A DNA stretch of 64,000 nucleotides. Origin: Bacillota bacterium. GTDB taxonomy: Bacteria; Bacillota; Sulfobacillia; DUSP01; JBFMCS01. Within the stretch, counting starts at the first letter, position 1. Every line of letters starts with the position of its first letter. A program made the translations under genes and the position numbers. Below are positions 43,657-52,765 of this stretch, in pieces. The DNA lies in contig JBFMCS010000047.1 of NCBI GenBank assembly GCA_040754315.1, positions 1 to 64,000 of the forward strand. Direction: 5' to 3'. The notes under the pieces were generated by a model. That model was not told the DNA's origin. It made no database searches and saw only the letters and a program-made list of their open reading frames with translations.

Positions 43657-44119
43657 CCTTCGTCCTCCTTACCCTTTTGTCTAAACTTGTCCTGAACCCG
43701 TCCGGCCAGAACACCGTGCCAAGCCAGCCGCCCGGGTCCGGCGGAACGCCAGCCCAAGGCCTTGCCACACAATCTGGCCAAGGGCCATCTACCCTAAGCC
43801 CCCTCGCTTTGCCTGGGGATGAGCCGTGGGTACACGCGGGGGACCGCCCCGGCCAGGATGCATCGCCAGGGTGTCAATTAGCCCGAGCCCCTTGTTCGCC
43901 CGTTAACTTTCTCCACAGTCTCCCCCAATTCCTGCTACTTGGCGGCACCGGGCCAACAGGCGGAAAAATCCGAAATCGCGTTTTCTATAACCGCGTCCTG
44001 GGCATTCAGGTCCCAGGCATCAATGAAGCGCGCCCGAGTTGTCCCAGCCGGCGTGATATGATAGATTCTAGCTGATAACTGCTGGATCGTTTATACCTTC
44101 TTCTAAAGGTGGTCGCACC
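43657..44119. other. Divergent intergenic region between fhs and the acyl-CoA synthetase gene
   Basis: This 463-nt gap contains no credible open frame. The fhs side (43690-43800) is GC-rich and hairpin-prone (for example CCGCC-CGGGTCC-GGCGG near 43728-43744) and might be a structured leader, but I could not match it to a known tetrahydrofolate or other riboswitch. A TTGACA on the minus strand (43872-43877) has no convincing -10. The plus-strand promoter for the synthetase is annotated separately. Confidence 0.5.
44039..44067 (+). promoter_or_regulatory. Probable promoter of the acyl-CoA synthetase gene
   Basis: TTGTCC (44039-44044) and TAGATT (44062-44067) are 17 nt apart, about 52 nt upstream of the ATG at 44120, in an AT-richer patch of an otherwise GC-rich gap. 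Confidence 0.5.
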
Positions 44120-46222
44120 ATGCCGGACCTAGAGACGTTGTTCAACCCTGCAGGCACAGTGGTGGTTGGTGCCTCCCGCAGCCCGGGCAAGATAGGCCAC
44201 GCTCTCATCAGGAACATCCTCTCCAGCGGGTACCAGGGAAAGACGTATGCCGTGAACCCTACGGAGAAAGAGATCTTGGGAGTGCCGTGTTTCCCCTCGG
44301 TCAAGTCCATTGGAAAACCCCTGGACCTCGCTGTGCTAGCCGTTCCACCCGCAGCGATCCTGGAGGTGGTCAAGGAGTGCGGGGACGCTGGAGTAAAGAA
44401 CCTCGTGGTGATCACCGCCGGGTTCAAGGAGATTGGTAAAGAGGGCCTCGAGATGGAGAAGAACCTTGTGGATGCCGTGAGGGGAATGGGGATGAGAATG
44501 GTCGGGCCCAACTGCCTGGGCATAATCGATACCCACACCCCAATAAACGCTACCTTCGCCAAGGATTATCCCCTGAAGGGAAACATAGCCTTCATATCCC
44601 AGTCTGGCGCCATGTGCGTGGCCATCCTTGACTGGAGCCTGGAGCGAGGCATAGGCTTCAGCAAGTTCATCAGCCTGGGCAACAAGGGCCACCTCAATGA
44701 GGCCGACTTCATCGCCGATGCCGCCGGCGACCCTAACACCAGGGTGATCCTGTGCTATCTTGAGGACGTCGCCAATGGGCCGCAGTTCCTTGAGGTGACC
44801 AGGAAGGCCTGCCTGAAAAAACCTGTCATTGTCTTGAAGGCTGGCCGCACCCAGGCGGGAGCCAAGGCAGCCTCATCCCACACCGGGGCCCTAGCCGGAA
44901 GCGACCTTGCCTATGAAGTGGCTTTCAGGCAGTCCGGTGTGCTCAGGGCTGACACCGTGGAGCAACTGTTCGCATGGGCCGTGGCCTTTGCATCCCAGCC
45001 GGTGCCCCATGGCGAGAACCTCGTCATCGTGACCAATTCGGGCGGGCCCGGCATCATTGCCACGGACTCCACGGAGAGACGCGGCCTGAAGATGGCTCAC
45101 CTCGCCAAGGAGACGATCGACAGCCTCAGGGAGGCGCTGCCCCGTACGGCGAACGTGTACAACCCCGTGGATGTGATAGGGGACGCCGGCGCCGCGCGAT
45201 ACCGGCTGGCCCTGGAGAAGACCCTGGGGGATCCCGGCGTTGATGTGGGCCTGGTGATACTGTCCCCCACCGCCGTCCTGGACGCGACCCAGGCGGCCCA
45301 GGTGGTGCTCGAGGCACGCCAGGCCCACCCGGATAAGCCCATTCTGGCCTCCTTCATGGGCGGGCAGGCGGTTGAGGAGGCATCGGCGCTCCTCTTTAAG
45401 CAGGGGGTTCCCTGCTACCCGTTTCCCGAACCTGCGGTGGAGGCCATCCAGGGGCTGGTGAAGTATGGGAAGCGCCTGAAGAACCCGCCCTGCACGGAAT
45501 CCCCTCAGTTTGGCGGTGTTAATACCGGGGCCGTCAAGGAGATCCTTCGGGACATCAGGAAGGAGGGCCGCCTGATCCTCCTGGGACCCGAGGCCATCAG
45601 GGTGGCGCGGGCGTATGGCATCCCCTGCGCACCTTCACTTCTGGCCACGCGGGCTGATGAGGCTGCGTACATGGCGGACCTCTTAGGCTTCCCGGTGATC
45701 CTCAAGGTGGCTTCCCCAAAGATCTTCCACAAGACCGACGTGGGGGGCGTAAAGCCCAATCTCAAGGGCCCCGAGGAGGTCCGCCAAGCCTTCTTGGACA
45801 TCACTGAGAGCGTCCAGCGGTACCTCCCAGGGATCACGCCCCACGGCATAGAGGTCCAGAGGATGGCACCCAAGGGCGTGGAACTGATAGTGGGGATGAC
45901 CAGGGACGTCCAGTTCGGACCCCTCATCGCATTCGGCCTAGGAGGAATATACGTTAACCTCCTCAAGGATGTAGCGTTTCGCCTAGCCGATGGCCTGTCG
46001 GAGGCTGAGGCGAGGCTGATGATGGAAGAGACCAAGGCCTTCACCCTTATCCGCGGCTTCCGGGGGGAGAAGCCCAAGGACTGCGCCGCTATCGCCCAGA
46101 TGATCCAGCGCGTGGCCCAGCTTGCCCTGGACTTCCCGGAGATAACGGAGATGGACATCAACCCGGTAATGGCCTACGATCAGGGTGCCCTGGCCTTAGA
46201 CGTCAAAATCACTATATCGTGA
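44120..46222 (+). CDS. ADP-forming acyl-CoA (acetyl-CoA) synthetase, fused alpha-beta
   Basis: Converts acyl-CoA, ADP and phosphate to the free acid, CoA and ATP (or the reverse), an ATP-yielding step in anaerobes. Residues 1-450 match the alpha subunit: a CoA-binding Rossmann domain (VVVGASRSPGKIG), the succinyl-CoA ligase-like part and the phosphohistidine in ASSHTGALAGS. Residues 470-700 are the ATP-grasp beta part (PVILKVASPKIFHKTDVGGV). AAAGGTGG supports ATG 44120. The substrate could be acetyl-CoA or longer/branched acyl-CoAs; the beta-oxidation-like genes at 48-54 kb make the latter possible. Confidence 0.92.
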   Translation: MPDLETLFNPAGTVVVGASRSPGKIGHALIRNILSSGYQGKTYAVNPTEKEILGVPCFPSVKSIGKPLDLAVLAVPPAAILEVVKECGDAGVKNLVVITAGFKEIGKEGLEMEKNLVDAVRGMGMRMVGPNCLGIIDTHTPINATFAKDYPLKGNIAFISQSGAMCVAILDWSLERGIGFSKFISLGNKGHLNEADFIADAAGDPNTRVILCYLEDVANGPQFLEVTRKACLKKPVIVLKAGRTQAGAKAASSHTGALAGSDLAYEVAFRQSGVLRADTVEQLFAWAVAFASQPVPHGENLVIVTNSGGPGIIATDSTERRGLKMAHLAKETIDSLREALPRTANVYNPVDVIGDAGAARYRLALEKTLGDPGVDVGLVILSPTAVLDATQAAQVVLEARQAHPDKPILASFMGGQAVEEASALLFKQGVPCYPFPEPAVEAIQGLVKYGKRLKNPPCTESPQFGGVNTGAVKEILRDIRKEGRLILLGPEAIRVARAYGIPCAPSLLATRADEAAYMADLLGFPVILKVASPKIFHKTDVGGVKPNLKGPEEVRQAFLDITESVQRYLPGITPHGIEVQRMAPKGVELIVGMTRDVQFGPLIAFGLGGIYVNLLKDVAFRLADGLSEAEARLMMEETKAFTLIRGFRGEKPKDCAAIAQMIQRVAQLALDFPEITEMDINPVMAYDQGALALDVKITIS

Positions 46223-46233
46223 GGTGTGAAGGC

Positions 46234-47289
46234 ATGAGGAGTTTCCTGGTGGCTGGCAGATACGGGAGCGGCAAGACCGCCATATGCCTGGGCCTAGCCC
46301 TGAGGCTACAGCAAGAGGGCTTCAAGGTAGGCTACTTCAAGCCCATCGGGGCTGTGGAGGCCGCTCGTGGAACGGCCGATGAGGACGCGGTGCTCATGAA
46401 GCACGTGCTCAAGATGGAGGAACCGCTGGAGCAACTGGTCCACATCCAGGCGTCCTCCACTTACCTCACCAGGTACAGCCGGGGTGAGAACCTTCTTCAC
46501 CAGATAACCCAGGCCTTCCGGGACCTCGCCTCCACGTACCAGGTGGTTGTAGTGGAAGGCACGACGTCCCCCTACGTCATGGCCGGGCTTAGCCTTGATG
46601 CGGGCTCCCTGGCGAAGACCCTGGACATCCCGGCCCTCCTGGTAACGCGGCCGGACAATGACTTCATAGTGGACAGGATCATCATGTACAACGACTGCTT
46701 CCAATGCAAGGGGGTACCCCTCCTAGGCAACATATTTAACGACGTCACAAGGCCCCTCCTGGACAAGACCAGGGGGGTGTACAAGCCACTCCTCGAGGCC
46801 AGGGGCCTGCCGGTCCTGGGTGTGGTGCCCAGGAGAATGGAGGTGTCCGCCCCCAAGGTCAGGCAGTACCTGGACGTCCTGGGCGGTGAGTTGCTAGCCG
46901 GGGAGGATGGCCTTGAGAAGGTTGTGGAGGAGGTCCTCATAGGAGCCATGACTTCGGAGGGGGCCCTCCAGTATCTCCGCCGCGTTCCCAATAAGCTCTT
47001 GATCACAGGCGGTGACAGGGCCGACCTGTGCCTCGCTGCCCTGGAGACAAGCACAGCCGGGTTAGTCCTGACGGGTGGAATGTACCCGGACGTGGGTGTC
47101 CTGGCCAGGGCAGACGAAAAGCAGATCCCGGTCATCCTTGTCCACTACCTGACCTACGATGCCGTGGAGAGGTGCCACCAGGTATCCAGGAAGATAACCC
47201 CGTCTGACCTGAAGGGGATAAGGATAGCCAAGGAGAACGTGGATAAACACTGCGATTGGCCGGCGATCCTGGGACTTCCCCAGGGCTGA
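46234..47289 (+). CDS. P-loop (BioD-like) and DRTGG-domain protein
   Basis: Two domains. The N-terminal half is a dethiobiotin-synthetase-like P-loop domain with GRYGSGKTAICLGLALRL (about residues 8-25) and VVVEGTTSP. The C-terminal half (from about residue 215) is a DRTGG domain with TGGDRADLCLAALETS. Such proteins are often labelled phosphotransacetylase because Pta enzymes carry the same two domains at their N-terminus, but the catalytic PTA domain is absent here. It is coupled to the acyl-CoA synthetase (the stop at 46220-46222 overlaps a possible GTG start at 46219). ATG 46234 is better spaced from GAGGTG. A sensory role in acyl-CoA metabolism is inferred. Confidence 0.8.
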   Translation: MRSFLVAGRYGSGKTAICLGLALRLQQEGFKVGYFKPIGAVEAARGTADEDAVLMKHVLKMEEPLEQLVHIQASSTYLTRYSRGENLLHQITQAFRDLASTYQVVVVEGTTSPYVMAGLSLDAGSLAKTLDIPALLVTRPDNDFIVDRIIMYNDCFQCKGVPLLGNIFNDVTRPLLDKTRGVYKPLLEARGLPVLGVVPRRMEVSAPKVRQYLDVLGGELLAGEDGLEKVVEEVLIGAMTSEGALQYLRRVPNKLLITGGDRADLCLAALETSTAGLVLTGGMYPDVGVLARADEKQIPVILVHYLTYDAVERCHQVSRKITPSDLKGIRIAKENVDKHCDWPAILGLPQG

Positions 47290-47297
47290 TGACGCCC

Positions 47298-47564
47298 CTA
47301 GCGGCGGCCGTCGCTTGAGGCTGGGTTTTCCATGCCCATGAGCCGTATGTTCTGCTCGAGCATGCGCTGGGCATACCTCCGGTTGTCCCGCCGGAGGCGT
47401 TTGTTCTTTCTCTCCAGGTCCCTGATGCGCCCTTCGTGGCTCCTTTCCCTCTCCGCCATGAGGTTCATGAGCACTCGGCGGCTCACCCGGAGACTCCTCA
47501 CGGTGTCCTCCAGGGTCTTCACCCTGGCCATCAGGTGGGCAACCTCATGGATCTCATTCAGCAC
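47298..47564 (-). CDS. Small coiled-coil protein, unknown function
   Basis: An 88-residue, strongly charged and heptad-like protein with HLMARVKTLEDTVRSLRVSRRVLM and RIRDLERKNKRLRRDNRRYAQR. The sequence is almost wholly predicted coiled coil with no membrane segment. Codon use resembles neighbouring genes. The start is GTG 47564 with a weak ribosome binding site. A TATAAT-like -10 lies about 125 nt upstream (47688-47693) without a clear -35. I recognise no named family. Confidence 0.6.
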   Translation of the reverse strand: MLNEIHEVAHLMARVKTLEDTVRSLRVSRRVLMNLMAERERSHEGRIRDLERKNKRLRRDNRRYAQRMLEQNIRLMGMENPASSDGRR

Positions 47565-47745
47565 AGCACGTGGCCGGCCCTGTCTAGCCGGCTGCCTCCC
47601 TTCCTAGGCTGCACCGGCATGGCACACCTGGTCATCCCGGGGCACCATGTCACGCTTCTCCTGATTTGGGGCCTCATTCCCAGGATTATTATATCTTTGG
47701 CCCCCAGGCACTATGCGCGCATCGCCAAGGGGCAGGCAGGGCGGT

Positions 47746-48567
47746 TTAGACCTGGGCTGCCAGGCGCCGGGACGCCTCCTTGACCCGCTCTACAAGGTCG
47801 TAGGGCACCCTTATAGTTCCCAGGGCCACCCTCCCGGAGCCTGGGCCATGGCTGTCCGAGCCGCCTGTAACCAGGAGGCCCTTCTCACTGCACAGCGTTG
47901 AATAGCGCATCACATCGGCGTGGGAGTGAGAGGGATGGAACACCTCAATCCCCATTAGCCCAGACCTAAGCAGGCCCGGCAACAGGCCACCCGCGCCGGT
48001 GAGCCCAGGGTGAGCCAGCACCGGGACGCCCCCGTTATCTAGGATGAGCCTAACAGCCTGCTCGGGGCTGGGCCTGGTCCTTCCCACATACCCTGGCCTG
48101 CCCGCTGCCAGGTACTTGCTAAAAGCCTCCTCCGTGTCCCGGACATAGCCCATTTCCTCCATGACCCTGGCAAGATGAGGGCGGCCTGGGGCAGAGTCCC
48201 CCGCTAGGTCAAGCACCCTCTCCAGGGGCAGGCGAAATCCTAGACGTCCCAGATTGCTCACCATTTCCTCCATCCTGTCCACCCGGGCGCCCCGCAACAC
48301 CAGTAGGGCGTCCTCCAGGCTGTGCCACGGGTAGTAGGCAAGTATGTGCACCTCTGCCCCCTCGAGGTCAGCGTTGATCTCCGCCGCGGGGATAACCTCG
48401 ACGCCCAGGCGGCAGCCGGCAGCCTGGGCTTCCTCGATCCCGGACATCGTATCGTGGTCCGCGATCCCCACGGCCCTAAGGCCAAGCCGCTTGGTCTCGG
48501 CCACTAGGTCCTCCGGGCTTAGCGTGCCATCGGAGCGTGTGGTGTGCACATGCATGTCAGCGTACAA
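47746..48567 (-). CDS. PHP-domain phosphoesterase (TrpH/YciV type)
   Basis: A metal-dependent phosphoesterase of the polymerase-and-histidinol-phosphatase fold. Metal ligands are visible in DMHVHTTRSDG, GIADHDT, VIPAAEI, VLAHPGL and a final SDSHGPG. Relatives act as 3',5'-nucleoside bisphosphate phosphatases or 5'-3' exoribonucleases (RNase AM). TTG 48567, preceded by GGGGGA, gives the canonical N-terminus; the frame is open to 48612 without homology. The convergent or downstream context gives no hint of substrate. Confidence 0.87.
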   Translation of the reverse strand: MYADMHVHTTRSDGTLSPEDLVAETKRLGLRAVGIADHDTMSGIEEAQAAGCRLGVEVIPAAEINADLEGAEVHILAYYPWHSLEDALLVLRGARVDRMEEMVSNLGRLGFRLPLERVLDLAGDSAPGRPHLARVMEEMGYVRDTEEAFSKYLAAGRPGYVGRTRPSPEQAVRLILDNGGVPVLAHPGLTGAGGLLPGLLRSGLMGIEVFHPSHSHADVMRYSTLCSEKGLLVTGGSDSHGPGSGRVALGTIRVPYDLVERVKEASRRLAAQV

Positions 48568-48637
48568 GCGCGGTCCCCCTAGACCAGGGCGGGGGTAGGC
48601 CCCCCGCCCCACCGCTTTGCAACGACCCTGATCCCGG

Positions 48638-49417
48638 CTAGGACCCCTTGAACTCTGGCTTCCTCTTCTCCAGGAAGGCCCGGACGCCCTCGGCCTTGTC
48701 TTCGGTGGCGCACGAGAGCGCGTGGAGGTAGGACTCGTGGGCCAGGCCGTCCGCGAGGCTCACGTCCAGGGCCCTGGCCACTGCATCCTTGGCATACTGG
48801 ATGGCCAGGGGCGCCTTCCCCGCGATCTTGCCAGCCAGGGCCATAGCCTCTTCCATGAGAGCCTCCTGCGAAGTCACCTTGTTGACCAGTCCCATGCGGT
48901 AGGCTTCGTGAGCATCGATTATATCCCCAGTAAGCACCAGGAACATGGCGTTCCCCAGTCCCACAACCCTGGGCAGGCGTTGCGTGGCGCCGTCCCCTGG
49001 TATTATTCCCAGGTTGACCTCGGGAGACCCGAAGCGGGCGTTCTCCGAGGCCACCCGGAGCGTGCAAGCGAGGCACAGCTCCAGGCCCGCCCCAAGAGCG
49101 AACCCGTTCACCGCAGCTATCACGGGGATGGGTAGCTCCCAGATACGCCCGAACACCTCCTGGCGGCGCCGGGTCTGGTTCCGCCCCAGGCGGAAGTCCC
49201 GCTTTTCCAGTTCCCGGATATCAGCGCCCGCCATGAATGCCTTATCGCCAGCCCCGGTGATTATTAGGGCCCTGAGCCCCTCGTCCTTCTGAACCTCGGC
49301 TATGGCCTGGTCCATTTCCTCGACCATGGCGTTGGAGAGGGCGTTCCTCACGTCCGGCCTGTTAATGGTAAGCACCCCTGTGGTGTCCTCTTTGCGGTAC
49401 TCCAGGAGTTCGTACAT
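48638..49417 (-). CDS. Enoyl-CoA hydratase (crotonase family)
   Basis: Hydrates trans-2-enoyl-CoA to 3-hydroxyacyl-CoA. A 259-residue crotonase with the oxyanion-hole segments [14 protein letters not shown] and [15 protein letters not shown], and the glutamates in [19 protein letters not shown] that act in catalysis. ATG 49417 follows AAGGAGG; upstream frame to 49573 is not used. It is the last gene of the catabolic run, 16 nt after the acyl-CoA dehydrogenase gene. Confidence 0.94.
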   Translation of the reverse strand: MYELLEYRKEDTTGVLTINRPDVRNALSNAMVEEMDQAIAEVQKDEGLRALIITGAGDKAFMAGADIRELEKRDFRLGRNQTRRRQEVFGRIWELPIPVIAAVNGFALGAGLELCLACTLRVASENARFGSPEVNLGIIPGDGATQRLPRVVGLGNAMFLVLTGDIIDAHEAYRMGLVNKVTSQEALMEEAMALAGKIAGKAPLAIQYAKDAVARALDVSLADGLAHESYLHALSCATEDKAEGVRAFLEKRKPEFKGS

Positions 49418-49433
49418 GCGTCGTGCCTCCTTA

Positions 49434-50588
49434 TCAGGCGAAGGCGCCAATTCCCAGCTCGAAGTTGCCGATGATGAGCTGCTGGATCTGGGAGGTTCCC
49501 TCGTACAGGGTGTTGATTCGAGCGTCGCGATAGAGCCTTTCCACGGGATACTCGGCGCTGAAGCCATAGCCACCGTGGATCTGTATGGCCTTGTAGGTGA
49601 CCCGGTTCACCATCTCACTGCAGAAATACTTGGCCACGCACACCTCCCTGGTGCTGCGAAGGCCCTTGTTCTTCACGTCGCCGGCGCGATAGGTGAGCAG
49701 GCGCCCGATCTCAACATCCACCGCCATGTCAGCGATCAGCTGCTGCACCAGCTGGTGGCCCCCGATGGGCTTGCCGAACTGCTCCCTGTTCTTGGAATAG
49801 GCCTTGGATACCTCCAGGGCATAGTCCGCCGTGCCAACGCACCCTGCTGCAACGGTGTAGCGCCCGTTGTCCAGGGCGGACATGGCCACAGTGAACCCCT
49901 TGCCCACATCTCCAAGGACCTGCGACTTGGGCACCCTCACGTCTTCCAGTATTATCTCCGAAGTGTTGGAGGCCCTGAGCCCCAGCTTCTCATGGATGTC
50001 CTTGGTGGAGTAGCCAGGGGTCCCCCTCTCCACCAAGAAGGCCGTGATGCCCTTGGCGCCCGCCGCCTTGTCGGTCTTGGCAAAGACGATGGCGAGGTCT
50101 GCCACTCCGGCATTGGTAATCCACATCTTGTTGCCGTTCAGGATGTAGTCGTCCCCGTCTTCCACCGCGCTTGCACTCATGCTGGCAGGGTCTGAGCCCG
50201 AATCGGGCTCCGTCAGGCCGTAGCACCCCAGCATCTCACCAGATACCAGGCGCGGAATGTACTTCTGTTTCTGCTCCTCCGTGCCCCACTTGAGTACGGT
50301 CAGGGTTACCAGGGAAATCTGTACTGAGTACAGGCCGCGCACGGAGGAGCAAGCCCTCCCCAGCTCCTCTGCGACTATGGCGTGGCTGATGTAGTCGAAT
50401 CCCGCCCCGGAGTACTCCTCGGGTATCACGGTGCCGAAGATGCCAAGCTCCCCCATCTTGGGCACCAGGTCCGCCGGGAACTTCTCTTCCTTGTCCCACT
50501 GGGCAGCGTAGGGCATTATTTCCTTCTCCGCAAACTCCCGGACGGTGCTGCGGATCATGTTCTGCTCCTCGGTGAGGGCAAAATCCAC
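49434..50588 (-). CDS. Acyl-CoA dehydrogenase
   Basis: An FAD enzyme that oxidises acyl-CoA to 2-enoyl-CoA and passes electrons to an electron-transfer flavoprotein. The 384 residues show [28 protein letters not shown], and the catalytic glutamate in [10 protein letters not shown]. The profile is that of short-chain (butyryl-type) dehydrogenases. No etfAB genes are in the window. It sits between the 3-hydroxyacyl-CoA dehydrogenase and enoyl-CoA hydratase genes. Confidence 0.95.
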   Translation of the reverse strand: MDFALTEEQNMIRSTVREFAEKEIMPYAAQWDKEEKFPADLVPKMGELGIFGTVIPEEYSGAGFDYISHAIVAEELGRACSSVRGLYSVQISLVTLTVLKWGTEEQKQKYIPRLVSGEMLGCYGLTEPDSGSDPASMSASAVEDGDDYILNGNKMWITNAGVADLAIVFAKTDKAAGAKGITAFLVERGTPGYSTKDIHEKLGLRASNTSEIILEDVRVPKSQVLGDVGKGFTVAMSALDNGRYTVAAGCVGTADYALEVSKAYSKNREQFGKPIGGHQLVQQLIADMAVDVEIGRLLTYRAGDVKNKGLRSTREVCVAKYFCSEMVNRVTYKAIQIHGGYGFSAEYPVERLYRDARINTLYEGTSQIQQLIIGNFELGIGAFA

Positions 50589-50621
50589 CTTCTGTCACCT
50601 CCACAGGTTGTGGCACCCTTC

Positions 50622-51503
50622 CTACAGCTTCACCGGCACCGGCGGTTCCTTGCTGTAGTCGTAGAACCCCTTGCCCGACTTCCTTCCGAGATAGCCTGCA
50701 GTCACCATCTTCTCCAGGAGGAAGCACGGCCTGTAACGGGGATCCCCTAGCTTGGAGTAGAGGGTGCGAGTCTTGGCCAGGTGCACGTCTATCCCGATGA
50801 GATCGATGAGCTCCAGGGGTCCCATTGGCAGGTTCGCCCCCAGCTTCATGGCAGTGTCGATGGCATCCACCGAGGCTATGCCCTCTTCCAGAACCCATAC
50901 GGCCTCATTCAGCTGGGCCGCCAGGACGCGGCTGGCAATTCCCGCAGGACCCTCACGCTCGGTGACCACGGTAACCTTGCCTAGGAACTCAGCAAAATCC
51001 TTGGCTTTTTGCACGGTTTCCCCAGACGTGGCTAGGCCTGGCATGATCTCTACCAGCTTCATCACGACCGCTGGGTTGAAGAAGTGCATGCCAAGAACCC
51101 TCTCCGGCTTCGAGGTGGCCGCGGCGATCTCCGTGATGCTGCAGGCGGTGGTATTCGTGGCCAGGATGCAATCGCCGGGGACAAGCCCGTCCAGCTCGCG
51201 GAAGACCTCCCGTTTCACCTTTACGTCCTCGAGGATGGCCTCGATGCAGAAGTCGGCATCCTTGGCGCCTTCAAGGCCCACGGAAGGGATAACCCGGGAG
51301 ACTATGGAATCTGCCTCCTCCTGCGAAACCTTACCCTTCTCCACCCGTTTCTGAAGGCCTGACTTGATCCTGCCGACGCTCCTGTTGACGATGGCCTCGT
51401 TCACGTCGGACAGCACTGCGTCCAGGCCTGCCTGCGCGGCCACCTGGGCAATACCTGTCCCCATGATCCCTGAACCCAGGATAAAAACCCTCTTTACATC
51501 CAC
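50622..51503 (-). CDS. hbd: 3-hydroxybutyryl-CoA dehydrogenase
   Basis: An NAD(P)-dependent enzyme linking 3-hydroxyacyl-CoA and 3-ketoacyl-CoA. The Rossmann motif [19 protein letters not shown] opens the 293-residue protein, the catalytic histidine is in GMHFFNPA, and the C-terminal domain has [12 protein letters not shown]. It lies 20 nt after the thiolase gene. Direction (oxidation versus butyrate-type synthesis) cannot be decided from sequence. Confidence 0.95.
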   Translation of the reverse strand: MDVKRVFILGSGIMGTGIAQVAAQAGLDAVLSDVNEAIVNRSVGRIKSGLQKRVEKGKVSQEEADSIVSRVIPSVGLEGAKDADFCIEAILEDVKVKREVFRELDGLVPGDCILATNTTACSITEIAAATSKPERVLGMHFFNPAVVMKLVEIMPGLATSGETVQKAKDFAEFLGKVTVVTEREGPAGIASRVLAAQLNEAVWVLEEGIASVDAIDTAMKLGANLPMGPLELIDLIGIDVHLAKTRTLYSKLGDPRYRPCFLLEKMVTAGYLGRKSGKGFYDYSKEPPVPVKL

Positions 51504-51523
51504 CCTGGTCTCACCTCACTCCA

Positions 51524-52705
51524 TCAGTCTAGGCGCTCAACAACCACGGCCACGCCCTGGCCACCTCCCACGCAAAGGCTGGCCAAGCCAAGGCGCTTGT
51601 CGTGGGTCCTGAGGGCGTAAAGCAGCGTGGTCAGGATCTTGGCTCCGGTGGCCCCTACCGGGTGGCCCAGGGCGATGGCGCCACCGTGCACATTCACCCG
51701 GGACCTGTCCCACTTCACTTCCCGCTCCACAGCAATGACCTGTGCAGCGAAGGCCTCGTTCAGTTCGATGAGGTCGATATCCCCCAGCTTCAGGCCTGCC
51801 CTGGCCAGGGCCAGGGGAATGGCTTCCACAGGCCCAATCCCCATCACCGTGGGCTCGACTCCGGTGTAGCTATAGGACCTGATAGCAGCCATTGGGTTAA
51901 TCCCCAGTGCCCTTGCCTTCTGGGCGCTCATGATCACAACAGCGGAGGCCGCATCTGACATGGCGCAGCTGTTGCCTGCGGTCACGGTGCCTTCCTTCTT
52001 GAACACCGGTGCCAGGCTCCCCAGGACCTCCAGGCTCGTGTCCTTCCGCGGTATCTCCTCGTCGCCGAAGATGGTGGTCTTCTTGCCAGCCCGGACCTCA
52101 AGCGGGAGTGTCTCATCCTTGAAGTAGCCCTTCTCAACAGCGGCTACCGCCTTCTGGTGGCTCTCCAGGGCGAACTGGTCTTGTTCTTGCCGTGATATCT
52201 GGTACTTGTCCACCAGCACTTCAGCAGTGGCCCCCATGAGCATCCCCGCTAGGGGGCACATGAAACCATCCTTGTGCAGGACGTCCACGACGGTCTTATC
52301 CCCCATGCGCTGCCCCCACCGGGCCTCCGGCAGAACGTACGGGACATTGCTGGTGGACTCGGTTCCGCCGGCCACCACAACCTCAGCATCCCCTGACTTC
52401 ACAGCCTGGGCTGCCAGGGCAACCGCCCGCAGGCTGGACGCGCACCGGATGTTTACGGTGAACGCTGGGACCTTCACAGGGAGTCCTGACTTGACGGTCA
52501 CAACCCGAGCCACATTGGCGCCGATCCCTGCCTGCCAGCCGCAGCCGAAAATGACCTCGTCCACCTCGTCTCCGCTCAGGCTGGCCCTGGACAGGGCCTC
52601 CTTGACTACAGCTGCACCCATCTCGGGTGCCGTCATTCCCAAAAGCGATCCACCGAAACGGCCTCCCGCAGTCCTGACAGCGCTGACGATAACAGGCTGA
52701 TTCAC
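51524..52705 (-). CDS. Acetyl-CoA acetyltransferase (thiolase)
   Basis: Cleaves 3-ketoacyl-CoA or condenses two acetyl-CoA. The 393-residue protein has the acyl-enzyme cysteine in NIRCASSLRAVALA, the catalytic histidine in GGAIALGHPVGATG and the second cysteine in LCVGGGQGVA. It belongs to a run with 3-hydroxybutyryl-CoA dehydrogenase, acyl-CoA dehydrogenase and enoyl-CoA hydratase, a full beta-oxidation-like set. A 60-nt gap with a strong hairpin separates it from the aminotransferase gene upstream. Confidence 0.95.
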   Translation of the reverse strand: MNQPVIVSAVRTAGGRFGGSLLGMTAPEMGAAVVKEALSRASLSGDEVDEVIFGCGWQAGIGANVARVVTVKSGLPVKVPAFTVNIRCASSLRAVALAAQAVKSGDAEVVVAGGTESTSNVPYVLPEARWGQRMGDKTVVDVLHKDGFMCPLAGMLMGATAEVLVDKYQISRQEQDQFALESHQKAVAAVEKGYFKDETLPLEVRAGKKTTIFGDEEIPRKDTSLEVLGSLAPVFKKEGTVTAGNSCAMSDAASAVVIMSAQKARALGINPMAAIRSYSYTGVEPTVMGIGPVEAIPLALARAGLKLGDIDLIELNEAFAAQVIAVEREVKWDRSRVNVHGGAIALGHPVGATGAKILTTLLYALRTHDKRLGLASLCVGGGQGVAVVVERLD

Positions 52706-52729
52706 GGGTACCCTCCCCCCTTCGGACTG

Positions 52730-52757
52730 GTCCCCAGGGCCGCCAGGCCCCGGGGAC
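52730..52757. repeat. GC-rich hairpin between aminotransferase and thiolase genes
   Basis: GTCCCC (52730-52735) pairs with GGGGAC (52752-52757), and inner bases GGGCC/GGCCC extend the stem. There is no U-run on the minus strand. It may reduce read-through or protect transcript ends between the aor-aminotransferase pair and the beta-oxidation genes. Confidence 0.5.
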
Positions 52758-52765
52758 TGTCTCGC

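Noticed and set aside
43657-44119. Tetrahydrofolate riboswitch upstream of fhs
   Set aside because: The conserved core sequences of the known classes could not be found by eye; only unspecific GC-rich hairpins were seen.
44068-45357. Several minus-strand frames opposite the acyl-CoA synthetase
   Set aside because: They have no recognisable domains and mirror the coding frame of the plus-strand gene in GC-rich DNA.
46234-47289. Calling this gene phosphate acetyltransferase
   Set aside because: The catalytic PTA domain is missing; only the BioD-like and DRTGG domains found at the N-terminus of long Pta proteins are present.
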